Positions 39,343 to 48,754 of a stretch of DNA of 64,000 nt are shown in pieces; within the stretch, counting starts at the first letter, position 1; each line of letters begins with the position of its first letter. A program made the position numbers and the translations under genes. The notes beneath the pieces were generated by a model. It made no database searches and was not told where the DNA came from. It was given only the letters and a program-made list of their open reading frames with translations. The stretch covers positions 2,484,225 to 2,548,224 of the forward strand of contig OY282363.1 of the NCBI GenBank assembly GCA_958295695.1, written 5' to 3'. The stretch is from an uncultured Alphaproteobacteria bacterium. Its GTDB lineage: Bacteria; Pseudomonadota; Alphaproteobacteria; SP197.

Positions 39343-41115
39343 GTGACGGTCGGCGACGCCGACCGGAGCACGAACATACGCTACGAGGCGGACGAGAAGC
39401 CTCCGGCGTCGCTCGCGTTCGGCCTCGGTCTCCAGCTCGCCATCCTCATCGCGGGCGGGATCGTGCTCACCCCGGCGGTCGTGGTGCGGGCCGCCGGAGG
39501 AACCGAGGATTACCTGTCGTGGGCCGTCTTCGCCGCGGTCGTCATCAGCGGCGCGACGACGGTGCTCCAGGCCGTCCGGGTCGGTCGGCTGGGCGCGGGA
39601 TACGTCCTGGCCATGGGCACCTCGGGAGCGTTCATCGCGATCTGCGTCGCGGCGCTCGCGAAGGGCGGTCCGGCGATGCTGGCGACGCTGGTCGTCGCCT
39701 CCGCGCTGTTCCAGTTCGCGCTCGCCGCGCGGCTCTCGCTGTTCCGGCGGATCCTGACTCCCACCGTGGCGGGAACGGTCATCATGCTGATCCCCGTCAC
39801 CGTGATGCCCATCGTCTTCGGACTGCTGGAGGACGTCCCCGAGAGCGGCCCGGAACTGGGCGCTCCGCTGAGCGCCTTGGCGACCATGGCTGCGATCGTC
39901 GGCGTCGCGCTCAAGGCGACGGGCGCGCTGCGCCTGTGGGCGCCGGTCGTCGGCGTGGCCGTCGGTTCCACCGTGGCCGGCTTCTACGGTCTCTACGACG
40001 TGGACCGCGTCGCGGCGGCGTCCTGGATCGGCCTTCCCGACGGTTCGTGGCCGGGCCTCGACCTCGGCTTCGGACCGGTGTTCTGGGCGCTTCTGCCCGG
40101 CTTCGTCTTCGTGACGCTCGTGGGCGCGATCGAGACGATCGGCGATGCGGTCGCCATCCAGGGGGTGTCCTGGCGCCGGCCCCGCGCGGCGGACTTCCGC
40201 GCCGTGCAGGGCGCGGTGGCTGCGGACGGCATAGGCAACCTGCTGTCCGGCCTCGCCGCGACCGTGCCCAACACGACCTACTCGTCGAGCGTGGCCGTGA
40301 CCGAGCTCACCGGGGTCGCCGCCCGCCGCGTGGGGGTCGCCCTCGGCCTCGTGGTCATCGCCGCGGCGTTCCTGCCCAAGGCGCTCGCCGTGGTGCTGGC
40401 GATCCCGGGTCCGGTCGCGGCGGCCTACATCACCGTGCTGCTGGCCATGCTCTTCGTTCTGGGCATGAAGATCGTGGTCAAGGACGGGGTCGATTACCGC
40501 AAGGGGCTGATCGCCGGCGTGGCGTTCTGGGCCGGGGTCGGCTTCCAGAACGGATTGATCTTCCCCGAGTACTTCTCGGAGTTCGCCGGCGGCCTGCTGG
40601 AGAACGGCATGACGGCCGGCGGCCTCGTGGCCATCCTCATGACCCTGTTCGTGGAGATGACGACGCCCCGGCGGCGGCGCATCCAGGTGACGTCCGGGGT
40701 CTCCTCGTTGCCCAGGATCGGGGCGTTCCTCAAGGCGTTCGCCTCCCGCGGCGGCTGGGACGACGCGATGGCGAGCCGCCTCGACGCCGCGGCCGAGGAG
40801 ACGCTTCTGGCGCTCCTGCGGCCTGGCGAGGGAGAAGGGGGCGAGGCGAAACAGCAGCGGCGCCTGATGCTGACCGCCTACCGGGAGGGCGGCGGCGCGG
40901 TCCTGGAGTTCGTCGCCGCGCCCGGCGAGGAGAACCTGCAGGACCGGATCGCTCTGCTTGGGGAGCGGGCCGCCGAGATTCCGGCCGAGAGCGAGATGTC
41001 GCTGCGGCTGTTGCGGCATCTGGCGTCCTCGGTCCACCACCAGCAGTACCACGACACGGACATCGTGACCGTCCGGGTCGAGGCTCCCGCGGCGGACCGG
41101 ACCGGGCCGGCGTAG
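39343..41115 (+). CDS. NCS2-family nucleobase permease with C-terminal cytosolic domain
   Basis: About the first 440 residues are a xanthine/uracil permease: TPAVVVRAAGG, GTSGAFIAICVAAL, the signature region FVTLVGAIETIGDAVAIQ and the NCS2 motif around LLSGLAATVPNTTYSSSVAV. Roughly 150 further residues, absent from ordinary NCS2 carriers, follow the last helix; their end (EMSLRLLRHLASSVHHQQYH then DIVTVRVE) resembles a HATPase/anti-sigma-type domain, so a regulated transporter is possible. Substrate probably a purine or pyrimidine. Start GTG 39343 has AGGAGG 6 nt upstream. 590 residues. Confidence 0.88.
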   Translation: MTVGDADRSTNIRYEADEKPPASLAFGLGLQLAILIAGGIVLTPAVVVRAAGGTEDYLSWAVFAAVVISGATTVLQAVRVGRLGAGYVLAMGTSGAFIAICVAALAKGGPAMLATLVVASALFQFALAARLSLFRRILTPTVAGTVIMLIPVTVMPIVFGLLEDVPESGPELGAPLSALATMAAIVGVALKATGALRLWAPVVGVAVGSTVAGFYGLYDVDRVAAASWIGLPDGSWPGLDLGFGPVFWALLPGFVFVTLVGAIETIGDAVAIQGVSWRRPRAADFRAVQGAVAADGIGNLLSGLAATVPNTTYSSSVAVTELTGVAARRVGVALGLVVIAAAFLPKALAVVLAIPGPVAAAYITVLLAMLFVLGMKIVVKDGVDYRKGLIAGVAFWAGVGFQNGLIFPEYFSEFAGGLLENGMTAGGLVAILMTLFVEMTTPRRRRIQVTSGVSSLPRIGAFLKAFASRGGWDDAMASRLDAAAEETLLALLRPGEGEGGEAKQQRRLMLTAYREGGGAVLEFVAAPGEENLQDRIALLGERAAEIPAESEMSLRLLRHLASSVHHQQYHDTDIVTVRVEAPAADRTGPA

Positions 41116-41122
41116 CGGACCG

Positions 41123-41518
41123 TCAGTCCTTCGGCCGGTAGGCCACGACCTCGATCTCGACCCTCACGTCCACCAGGAGATCGGAGAGCACGGCCGACCG
41201 GGCCGGCGGCTCGCTGGGGAAGTACTCGCCATAGACGGCGTTGAAGCCGGGAAAGTCGGCCCGGTCGCGCAGCCACACCATGGCCTTCACGACATCGCCG
41301 AGCCCGCAGCCCGCCTCGGCCAGCGTGTCGCGGATGAGCTCGATCGCGACCCGCGTCTGGTCCTCGATCGCGCCGTCGGTCATCGGCGCGCCGTCCTTCA
41401 TCGGCACCTGCCCCGTCAGATAGACGAAATCGCCCGCCCGGATGGCCCGGGAGAGCGACAGTGTCCTCCCGCCGATCGTCAACGGACCGCCCACGACCTC
41501 CTTCTTCCTCGACGCCAT
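41123..41518 (-). CDS. RidA family protein (YjgF/UK114)
   Basis: 131-residue reactive enamine/imine deaminase family member. Core motifs: LSRAIRAGDFVYLTGQVP, MTDGAIEDQTRVAIELI, ACGLGDVVKAMVWLRDRADF is seen as the usual helix-strand unit, and the C-terminal substrate region ARSAVLSDLLVDVRVEIEVV. The catalytic Arg of RidA (RxxV near PPARSAV) is conserved as Arg in PPARSAV. ATG 41518 follows GGGAGGA. The 3' end lies 7 nt from the end of the permease gene and it diverges from the aldehyde dehydrogenase gene; housekeeping or catabolic use is undecided. Confidence 0.88.
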   Translation of the reverse strand: MASRKKEVVGGPLTIGGRTLSLSRAIRAGDFVYLTGQVPMKDGAPMTDGAIEDQTRVAIELIRDTLAEAGCGLGDVVKAMVWLRDRADFPGFNAVYGEYFPSEPPARSAVLSDLLVDVRVEIEVVAYRPKD

Positions 41519-41621
41519 GTCATCGTCCTCCCGACCCCGGTTCCGGCACTGTGAACGGTTGCGCTCGCCGCGCAAGCCCCGTTGAATGCGCGCGGCGGGG
41601 GATCGCGGTCGGGAGGACGCC

Positions 41622-43106
41622 ATGCCGGAGCTGAAGCGCTACAGGATGCTGATCGACGGCGCATGGACCGACGCGGGCGACGGCAAGACCTTCGAGAGCG
41701 TCAACCCGACGACGGGCCGGCCCTGGGCCGAGATTCCGGCGGCCACCGAGGACGATGTCGACCGGGCCGTGCGCGCCGCCCATCGCGCCTTCGCCGAGGG
41801 CGAATGGGCCGCGATGCTGCCCACGGGCCGCGGCAAGCTGCTGCGCGGGCTCGCCGACCTGCTGGCGGACAAATCCGAGGACCTCGGCCGGACCGAGTGC
41901 GTCGACACCGGCAAGATGTTCAAGGAGACGCGCTGGCAGGCGAAGTACATCGCCGAGTTCTTCCACTTCTACGCCGGGCTCGCCGACAAGGTCGTGGGCG
42001 AGACCCTGCCGATCGACAAGCCCGACATGATGACGGTCACCACGCGCGAGCCGCTGGGGGTGGTCGCCGCCGTCGTGCCGTGGAACAGCCAGCTCTTCCT
42101 GGTCGCCGTGAAGATCGGTCCCGCGCTCGCGGCGGGCAACACCGTGGTGCTGAAAGCCAGCGAGCACGCCTCCGCCGCCATGCTGGAGTTCGGCGAGCTG
42201 ATCGAGCGGGCCGGATTCCCGCCCGGCGTGGTCAACATCGTGACCGGCTTCGGCGAGCCTTGCGGCCGCGCGCTCACGACCCATCCCCTGGTCGCGCGCA
42301 TCAGTTTCACCGGCGGACCCGCCACGGCGCGCCACATCGTGCGCAACTCGGCCGAGAACTTCGCCGAGGTCTCGCTGGAGCTCGGCGGCAAGTCGCCCGT
42401 GATCGTCTTCGAGGACGCCGATCTCGAAAGCGCGGTCAACGGATCGATGGCGAGCATTTTCGGCGCGAGCGGCCAGAGCTGCGTCGCGGGAAGCCGCATC
42501 TATCTCCACGAGAAGATTTACGACGCCTTCCTCTCCGAGATTGCGAGCCGCGCCGGGAAGATCGTGATCGGCGACCCGCTGGCCGAGGAGACCCAGATGG
42601 GCCCGCTCTGCACGCTGGGTCAGCTCGACGCCTGCGAGACCCAGGTCGCCAGAGCCAGGGAGCAGGGCGGCGCGGTGCGGCACGGCGGCCGACGGCCGGC
42701 CCATCTCAACGCCGGGTGGTTCTACGAGCCCACCATCGTCGAATGTCCCGACCAGACGATGGAGATCGTGGACACCGAGATGTTCGGCCCCGTGCTTTCG
42801 GTCCTGCGCTTCAGGGACGAGGACGAGGCGGTCCGCAAGGCCAACGACACGAGGTACGGCCTCGCCTCCGGCATCTTCACCAGGGACATCGGCCGGGCGC
42901 TGCGCGTCCAGAAGCGGATCCGTTCCGGCATCGTCTGGATCAACACCTACCGCGTGGTCTCGCCCATCGCCGAGTTCGGCGGCTTCAAGGATTCCGGCTA
43001 CGGCCGCGAGGCCGGCGCCCAGGCGATCTACGACTACACCCGGCCCAAGACCGTGTGGATCAACACCTCCGACGCGCCGATGGGGAACCCGTTCGTGATG
43101 CGATAG
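41622..43106 (+). CDS. NAD(P)+-dependent aldehyde dehydrogenase
   Basis: 494 residues of the ALDH superfamily. Catalytic residues are visible: Asn155 (VPWNSQLF), Glu253 (SLELGGKSP) and the nucleophile Cys287 (GASGQSCVAGS). Cofactor motif FTGGPATARHIV and the C-terminal EFGGFKDSGYGREAG are standard. Substrate is not decided; paired divergently with a RidA gene it resembles aminomuconate/betaine-aldehyde-type loci. ATG 41622 has GGGAGGA. It converges with the MFS gene, 45 nt away. Confidence 0.92.
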   Translation: MPELKRYRMLIDGAWTDAGDGKTFESVNPTTGRPWAEIPAATEDDVDRAVRAAHRAFAEGEWAAMLPTGRGKLLRGLADLLADKSEDLGRTECVDTGKMFKETRWQAKYIAEFFHFYAGLADKVVGETLPIDKPDMMTVTTREPLGVVAAVVPWNSQLFLVAVKIGPALAAGNTVVLKASEHASAAMLEFGELIERAGFPPGVVNIVTGFGEPCGRALTTHPLVARISFTGGPATARHIVRNSAENFAEVSLELGGKSPVIVFEDADLESAVNGSMASIFGASGQSCVAGSRIYLHEKIYDAFLSEIASRAGKIVIGDPLAEETQMGPLCTLGQLDACETQVARAREQGGAVRHGGRRPAHLNAGWFYEPTIVECPDQTMEIVDTEMFGPVLSVLRFRDEDEAVRKANDTRYGLASGIFTRDIGRALRVQKRIRSGIVWINTYRVVSPIAEFGGFKDSGYGREAGAQAIYDYTRPKTVWINTSDAPMGNPFVMR

Positions 43107-43151
43107 GCGCGCCGCTCGGGCGAGGGCGGGCCGCGGCTCGTATCCGGGATC

Positions 43152-44327
43152 TCATGGGCCGCTCCGGTTCCGCCACCAGTCTCGGCCGACCATCGGCACG
43201 AACGCGGCCGCGAACAGCGCGAGCGAGACGGGCAGGCCCGCGGGCCCGAGAAGATCGTTGACGGCACCGACCACGGGCGGGCCGACCAGCGCGCCGACGC
43301 TCCACATCAGCGTGAAGGTCGTGACCGCCGCGGACAGCCCCGCTCCCCGGAAGGTCGCGCCGATGATGGTGAGCGCCACCACGTAGAGACCGCTCGCGGC
43401 GCCTCCCAGCACGAAGAAATAGGCGAGGTCGAGCAGCGGGTCGCGGACGAAGAGGTCGAGCGTCGCGACCGCCGCGAGGGTGGCGACGAGCAACAACAGG
43501 CCGGTCAGCCGGCTGCTGCCCCGGTCGATGGCCCAGCCTATGGGAAGCTGCAGGACGATCGAGCCGATGGCGAAGGCCGTGAGCTGACGGTAGGCGCGGC
43601 CGACGTCGTAGCCGGTGTCGGCCGCATAGACCGGCATGAAGGTCCAGAGCGCCATGAAGACCAGCGCGAAGGCGAGGTTCAGGGCCATCGGCACGGGAGA
43701 ACGGCGCAGGGGCGTGGCGAGCATCCCGATCGAAGGACGGGGGCCGGCCTCCGTCATGGCCGGAGCGAGACGCCGCGCCCAGATCACCGGGATGGCGGAC
43801 ACGACGAGAAGGACCGCGGCGGCGACGAACGGAAGCGCGCCCGCGGGTCCCACCCAGTCGAGAAAGAGCGGCCCCCCGGCCGTGCCGGCCGCGAAGCAGG
43901 AATTGTAGACCGCGAGCACGCGGCCCCGCATGGCGGCGGGCGCCGCCGCGGCGATCCAGACCTCGCCCGCGACCCAGCTCACGCCGCCGATGGCCCCCAT
44001 CGCGAGACGGATGGCCGACCAGCCCCAGAACCCCGGCGCCTCGATGCAGGCCAGGAACAGAACGGCCTCCAGGAAGGCCGCGACGATCATCACCCTCGGA
44101 AGGCCCCAGCGCGCCAGGATGGCCGGCGCGAGCGGAGCCATGAAGAAAGGGGCGATGGCGTTGGCCGCCGCGTTCCAGCCGATCAGCGAATCGCTGTAGC
44201 CCATGGCGTCGAGGCGGGTCGAGAACAGGGGCGCGTTGTAGCCGGCCGTCACGGCGGCGACCGTCAGCCCGCCGATCACGGCGACGAGGCTCGCCACCGG
44301 CGGCTTTTCCGCCGCGCTGTCCCCCAT
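43152..44327 (-). CDS. MFS transporter
   Basis: About 391 residues with twelve predicted membrane segments in two halves. The MFS loop 2-3 signature is degenerate (APLAPAILARWGLPRVMIV) and the second-half copy is AIDRGSSRLTGLLLLV. FAAGTAGGPLFLDW and LMWSVGALVGPPVVGAVND are helix-packing Gly/Pro motifs. The subfamily resembles YfkF/CynX-like small-molecule exporters, but substrate cannot be assigned. I use ATG 44327; the frame runs 21 codons further upstream without signal. Divergent from the binding-protein gene with an inverted repeat between. Confidence 0.85.
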   Translation of the reverse strand: MGDSAAEKPPVASLVAVIGGLTVAAVTAGYNAPLFSTRLDAMGYSDSLIGWNAAANAIAPFFMAPLAPAILARWGLPRVMIVAAFLEAVLFLACIEAPGFWGWSAIRLAMGAIGGVSWVAGEVWIAAAAPAAMRGRVLAVYNSCFAAGTAGGPLFLDWVGPAGALPFVAAAVLLVVSAIPVIWARRLAPAMTEAGPRPSIGMLATPLRRSPVPMALNLAFALVFMALWTFMPVYAADTGYDVGRAYRQLTAFAIGSIVLQLPIGWAIDRGSSRLTGLLLLVATLAAVATLDLFVRDPLLDLAYFFVLGGAASGLYVVALTIIGATFRGAGLSAAVTTFTLMWSVGALVGPPVVGAVNDLLGPAGLPVSLALFAAAFVPMVGRDWWRNRSGP

Positions 44328-44393
44328 GACGCCCGCGCCCCCGAAACGACGGCGCAGCCTACGACGCGCGCCCATGGCGGCGCCAGCCAATCC

Positions 44394-44411
44394 CGTGATG
44401 TTTCGATCACG
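44394..44411. promoter_or_regulatory. inverted repeat between divergent MFS and binding-protein genes
   Basis: CGTGAT (44394-44399) and ATCACG (44406-44411) form a perfect 6-bp dyad with a 6-nt spacer, placed between the divergent genes at 44327 and 44497. The size fits an operator for a dimeric regulator, but no regulator gene is adjacent. Confidence 0.4.
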
Positions 44412-44496
44412 AAAAGGCGACGATTTGTTCTCTTCATGGTCCCCCGCCTCTGCGGCCTAATGGGGTCAACAAAGCCACCGTCGGGGGGAGGATTCG

Positions 44497-45582
44497 ATGA
44501 CGACCTTGAACATGACACGGCGCGAGCTGGCCGCGGCCATGGCGGCCGTCGGCGTCGTGGCCGTGCCTGTCGTTCCGCGCGGCGCCGCCGCGGCCGGCGA
44601 GATCATGGGCCACACCTGGGTGGGCTACGACCTGCCCGAGCTGATGGGCGGCTACATCGAGAAGTACGGCGGGCCGCCCGAGTTCAGCTACATCGGGTCC
44701 GACGACGAATCGTTCGAGAAGATCCGGGCCGGGTTCGCGCCCGACTTCATCCATCCCGGCAACTACATGATCCGGCGCTATCACGACGCCGGCCTGATCC
44801 AGCCGGTCGACACCGGCCGCCTGGAGAACTGGTCGACCATCGCGCCGGGCATCCGGGATATCGACGGCGCGGTCATCGACGGCGCGCGCTACTTCGTGCC
44901 CGCCGAGTTCGGCAACTCGTCGCTGATCTACCGCACGGACATGATCGACGAGGCCTATCTGACCGAGAACTCGTGGGGCATCCTCTACGACGACGCCTAT
45001 GCCGGCCGCCTGGCCTGGTACGACACGTCGGCGGCGACGGTCGCCGTCGCCGCGCTGATGATGGGCTTCGACAACATCTGGACGCTGTCGGACGAGCAAC
45101 TCAAGGCGGTCCAGCCGCTCATGTCGAAGCAGCGGGATCTGACGCGCTTCTACTGGACCGACATCACGCAGATGGAACAGGCCATCGCGGCCGGCGAGGT
45201 CGTCGCCGCCTACTCGTGGAACCAGTCCTTCGTGAGCCTGCGGGACGAGGGCGTCCCCGTGGGCTACATGGTGCCGAAGGAGGGCCTTTTCGCTTGGGGA
45301 TCGGGCTTCATCATCCACAGGGACGCGACCGACCTGGAGGCCGTCTACACCTATATCGACGCCTGGATCGCGCCCGAATCCGGGGCCTGGCTGATCGACA
45401 ACTACGGCTACGGCAGCGCCAACCTCGCGGCCTACGACCTGTTGCCGCAGGAGCGTCTCGACCAGCTCGGCTTCTCGGACCCGGAGGCGCTGATCGCCAA
45501 CACCATCTTCTTCCCGGCGATGGACCCGGACTACGAGGCGAAGTACGAAACGCTCTATCAGGAAGTTCGCGCGGGCCTGTGA
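44497..45582 (+). CDS. extracellular solute-binding protein, polyamine (PotD/PotF) type
   Basis: 361-residue periplasmic binding protein of the spermidine/putrescine cluster. The N-terminus MTRRELAAAMAAVGVVAVP with a twin-arginine and a hydrophobic stretch is a Tat-like signal. The mature part has the domain motifs FAPDFIHPGNYMIRRYHDAG, FVPAEFGNSSLIYRTD, WGILYDDAYAGRLAWYD, EVVAAYSWNQSFVSL and VPKEGLFAWGSGFIIH. No permease or ATPase gene is nearby, so it is an orphan component whose partners lie elsewhere. GGGGAGGA precedes the ATG. Confidence 0.88.
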   Translation: MTTLNMTRRELAAAMAAVGVVAVPVVPRGAAAAGEIMGHTWVGYDLPELMGGYIEKYGGPPEFSYIGSDDESFEKIRAGFAPDFIHPGNYMIRRYHDAGLIQPVDTGRLENWSTIAPGIRDIDGAVIDGARYFVPAEFGNSSLIYRTDMIDEAYLTENSWGILYDDAYAGRLAWYDTSAATVAVAALMMGFDNIWTLSDEQLKAVQPLMSKQRDLTRFYWTDITQMEQAIAAGEVVAAYSWNQSFVSLRDEGVPVGYMVPKEGLFAWGSGFIIHRDATDLEAVYTYIDAWIAPESGAWLIDNYGYGSANLAAYDLLPQERLDQLGFSDPEALIANTIFFPAMDPDYEAKYETLYQEVRAGL

Positions 45583-45603
45583 GCGCGGACGGTTCCTCGG
45601 CTC

Positions 45604-45628
45604 GGGCCGGCGCGAGCGACGCCGGCCC
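45604..45628 (+). terminator. hairpin terminator after the binding-protein gene
   Basis: GGGCCGGCG (45604-45612) pairs over 9 bp with CGCCGGCCC (45620-45628), loop 7 nt, 21 nt after the stop codon. A second perfect 9-bp hairpin (CATGCGCCG at 45661 with CGGCGCATG at 45674) follows. No T-run. The remaining leader to fhs (45683-45845) shows no recognisable riboswitch. Confidence 0.55.
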
Positions 45629-45845
45629 GTCTCCTGTGCGCCCGTCCGCCGCAGAGCCGACATGCGCCGCCTCCGGCGCATGCCGGGCGACGGCGCTTTC
45701 CGGACCGATTCCCGACCCTTCCGGCCAACCGGGACCCTGAACGACACGCCCTTGTCGAATCCATGCGTGACACCGCGATCGCCATGGCTAAAGTCCCGCC
45801 CGTCCCAATGACGTCCGATCGAGGTTGCGCCCCGGGGGAGCAGCG

Positions 45846-47528
45846 ATGGCGACGCCCAAATCCGATATCGAGATTGCCCAGGCCGCGACCCTGCGACCGA
45901 TCGTCGAATTGGCCGGGGACCGGCTCGGCATCGACGCGCGCCATCTGGAGCCTTATGGCCACGACAAGGCCAAGCTCTCGTTCGACTACATCGACGGCCT
46001 CGGGGACAAACCCCGCGGCAAGCTGGTCCTGGTCACCGCCATCACGCCGACGCCCGCCGGCGAAGGCAAGACAACCACCACGGTGGGTCTGGGCGACGCG
46101 CTCAACCGCATCGGCAAGAACGCGCTGATCTGCCTGCGCGAACCCTCGCTCGGGCCGAGTTTCGGCGTGAAGGGCGGGGCGGCCGGCGGCGGCTATGCGC
46201 AGATCGTGCCCATGGAGGACATCAACCTCCACTTCACGGGCGATTTCCACGCCATCGGCGTCGCCAACAACCTGCTCGCCGCCATGGTCGACAACCACAT
46301 CTACTGGGGCAACGGCCTGGGGCTCGACGAGCGCCGGATCGCCTGGCGCCGCGTGGTCGACATGAACGACCGCGCGCTCCGCTCGATCGTCAATTCGCTC
46401 GGCGGCGTCGCCAACGGTTTCCCGCGCGAGGACGGCTTCGACATCACCGTGGCCTCGGAGGTGATGGCGATCTTCTGCCTCGCCACCGATCTCGAGGACC
46501 TGAAGCGCCGCCTGGGCAACATCGTCGTCGGCTACACCCGCGAGCGCGCGCCGGTGCGCGCCGGCGACCTCAACGCCCAGGGATCGATGGCCACCCTGCT
46601 CAAGGACGCGATCAAGCCGAATCTCGTCCAGACCCTGGAGAACAACCCGGCCTTCGTCCACGGCGGCCCCTTCGCCAACATCGCGCACGGCTGCAACTCG
46701 GTGCTCGCCACGACCACGGCGCTCGGTATGGCCGACTACGTCGTCACCGAGGCCGGCTTCGGCGCCGACCTGGGCGCGGAGAAGTTCTTCGACATCAAGT
46801 GCCGCAAGGCCGGCCTCGCCCCCGAGGCCGTCGTCATCGTCGCCACCATCCGCGCGCTCAAGATGCACGGCGGCGTCGCCAGGGACGACCTCGGAGAGGA
46901 GAACGTCGCCGCCGTCGAGGCGGGCTTCGCCAACCTCGGGCGCCACGTCGAGAACGTCGCCAAGTTCGGCGTCCCGGCCGTGGTCTCGGTCAACCGCTTC
47001 ACCGCCGACACGAACGCCGAGATGGCCAGGCTGATCGAGCTCTGCGACGCCGCGGGCGTCAGATGCGTCGAGGCCAACCACTGGGCCGAAGGCGGCGCGG
47101 GCGCCGAGGACGTGGCCCGCGCGGTGGTCGAGATCGTCGAAAGCGGCGCGGCGAACTTCAGGCCGCTCTACCCCGACGACATGCCGCTCGAGGAAAAGAT
47201 CCGGACCGTGTCGCGCGAGATTTACCGGGCCGACGACATCCAGGTCACGCCGGCGGTCTCCAGGCGGCTCGCCGAACTCGACGAGACCGAGGCCGGCGCG
47301 TTCCCGGTCTGCATGGCCAAGACCCAGTACAGCTTCTCCACCGATCCGGCGCTCAAGGCCGCGCCCACCGGCTTCGACATCCCGATCCGCGAGGTGAAGC
47401 TCTCGGCGGGCGCCGAGTTCCTCGTGGCGATCGCCGGCGCCATCATGACCATGCCGGGACTGCCCCGGACGCCGGCCGCCGACAGGATCGACGTCGACGG
47501 CGACGGAGTCGTTTCCGGCCTGTTCTAA
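45846..47528 (+). CDS. fhs: formate--tetrahydrofolate ligase
   Basis: ATP-dependent enzyme making 10-formyl-THF from formate, feeding one-carbon metabolism. The P-loop is [16 protein letters not shown], followed by [20 protein letters not shown] and [20 protein letters not shown], all highly conserved; C-terminal [19 protein letters not shown] is the second FTHFS signature. 560 residues, full length. ATG 45846 has GGGGGAG upstream. It stands alone on the plus strand, converging with the ribokinase gene. Confidence 0.97.
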   Translation: MATPKSDIEIAQAATLRPIVELAGDRLGIDARHLEPYGHDKAKLSFDYIDGLGDKPRGKLVLVTAITPTPAGEGKTTTTVGLGDALNRIGKNALICLREPSLGPSFGVKGGAAGGGYAQIVPMEDINLHFTGDFHAIGVANNLLAAMVDNHIYWGNGLGLDERRIAWRRVVDMNDRALRSIVNSLGGVANGFPREDGFDITVASEVMAIFCLATDLEDLKRRLGNIVVGYTRERAPVRAGDLNAQGSMATLLKDAIKPNLVQTLENNPAFVHGGPFANIAHGCNSVLATTTALGMADYVVTEAGFGADLGAEKFFDIKCRKAGLAPEAVVIVATIRALKMHGGVARDDLGEENVAAVEAGFANLGRHVENVAKFGVPAVVSVNRFTADTNAEMARLIELCDAAGVRCVEANHWAEGGAGAEDVARAVVEIVESGAANFRPLYPDDMPLEEKIRTVSREIYRADDIQVTPAVSRRLAELDETEAGAFPVCMAKTQYSFSTDPALKAAPTGFDIPIREVKLSAGAEFLVAIAGAIMTMPGLPRTPAADRIDVDGDGVVSGLF

Positions 47529-47538
47529 AGCGCGGCCG

Positions 47539-47640
47539 TTCCTCGATACGGTCCTTCGGACCGCCTCGGGATGAGGGAAGTGCTTTGTTTGCGCTCTCGC
47601 CCCGAGCCTGCCGAAGGGAACGTCCCTTCGACAGGCTCGA
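47539..47640. repeat. intergenic repeat unit plus hairpin between fhs and ribokinase
   Basis: One unit of the dispersed palindrome (CCTCGATACGGTCCTTCGG then ACCGCCTCGGGATGAGGGA, 47541-47578) is followed by a second hairpin: CGAGCCTGCCGAAGGGA (47603-47619) against TCCCTTCGACAGGCTCG (47623-47639), nearly perfect. The second stem resembles another widespread intergenic repeat (CCTTCGACAGGCTC). Together they fill the gap between convergent genes and could terminate both. Confidence 0.65.
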
Positions 47641-47693
47641 GGACCGCCGCCGCTCCCGGTTCGGGACGATGGGACAAGCTCCCGGTCCGGCCG

Positions 47694-48605
47694 TCAGGAC
47701 GCCTCCGCCGGCGCCAGCTCCTCCAGCCTGGCGTCGACCGCCGCGGCGTCGGGCAGGGCGGGCATGGCGCCGCGCGCGAGGCAGGCGAGCCCGCCCGCGA
47801 CCGAGGCTCGGCGCAGGGCGCCGGGCAGCGCCATGCCGTTGTCGAGGGCGGCGGCCAGCGCGCCCGTGAAGGCGTCGCCGGCGCCCGTCGTGTCGACCGG
47901 CGCGACCGCGAGGCCGCCGATCCGCCAGCGTCCGCCGGGACCGGCCGCCAGCGCGCCGTCGCTTCCCAGGGTGACGACCGTCGCGAGGCCATGGTCGGCG
48001 GCGAGGCGCGCGGCGACATCGCCGGCGGCCCGTTCGGCCATGCCGAGGCCGTCCGCCACCCGGGCGGCCTCGCCCTCGTTGACGACCAGCAGGTCGAGGA
48101 CCTCGGGCCGGATCGGCCTGGCCGGCGCGGCGTTCAGGACGACCCGCTTGCCCGCCTCCTTCGCCCGCCGGGCCAGCGCGAAGGTCTCGCGCGGCGGGAC
48201 CTCCAGTTGCAGCAGCAGGGTGGAGCAGCCGGCGAGCAGGCCGTCCGTCACCATGCCGTGGACCGGCGCCGTGTTGGCGCCGCTGGCGACGACGATCTGG
48301 TTCTCGCCGTCGCCGGCCACGGCGACGACGGCGAGGCCGGTGGGCGCGTCGACGGACGCGACCGGGCCCGTGTCGACCCCGGCCGCCGAGACGGTCTCGA
48401 GCAGCTCGTCGCCGAAGCCGTCGCGGCCGACGCAGCCGGCCATCGCGACCCCGGCCCCGGCGCGCGCCGCCGCCACCGCCTGGTTCGCGCCCTTGCCGCC
48501 GGGCGCCCTGGCGTGGCCCGGCGCGAGCACGGTCTCCCCCGGACCCGGCAGCGTCGGCACCGGCACGATGAGGTCCATGTTGAGCGATCCGAAGACAACG
48601 ATCAT
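47694..48605 (-). CDS. rbsK: ribokinase (PfkB family sugar kinase)
   Basis: 303 residues. The N-terminus IVVFGSLNMDLIVPVPTLP and ARAPGGKGANQAVAAARAGA are typical of ribokinase (GG hinge and substrate loop), and the C-terminal PfkB signature DTTGAGDAFTGALAAAL carries the catalytic Asp. The oxyanion motif is VTLGSDGAL. ATG 48605 is the family start; 13 extra upstream codons are unsupported. No ribose transporter is adjacent, so the physiological sugar or nucleoside-derived substrate is open. Confidence 0.9.
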   Translation of the reverse strand: MIVVFGSLNMDLIVPVPTLPGPGETVLAPGHARAPGGKGANQAVAAARAGAGVAMAGCVGRDGFGDELLETVSAAGVDTGPVASVDAPTGLAVVAVAGDGENQIVVASGANTAPVHGMVTDGLLAGCSTLLLQLEVPPRETFALARRAKEAGKRVVLNAAPARPIRPEVLDLLVVNEGEAARVADGLGMAERAAGDVAARLAADHGLATVVTLGSDGALAAGPGGRWRIGGLAVAPVDTTGAGDAFTGALAAALDNGMALPGALRRASVAGGLACLARGAMPALPDAAAVDARLEELAPAEAS

Positions 48606-48754
48606 GGCGGCGCAGAAAAGCACAACCCCCCGGCGCCCCGCCATACTTCGCGGGAGGAAAGCGCGATCGTGTGTCCTCGTTCGGAACGTTGAACGGCGCC
48701 CGCGGGGCCGGTAGCTTTCCGCGCGATGGGTCGACGATCGTGGGAGGGCGCCGG

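Noticed and set aside
45683-45845. Possible folate or glycine riboswitch before fhs
   Set aside because: Only GC-rich hairpins are visible; none of the conserved cores of known THF or glycine riboswitches could be recognised.
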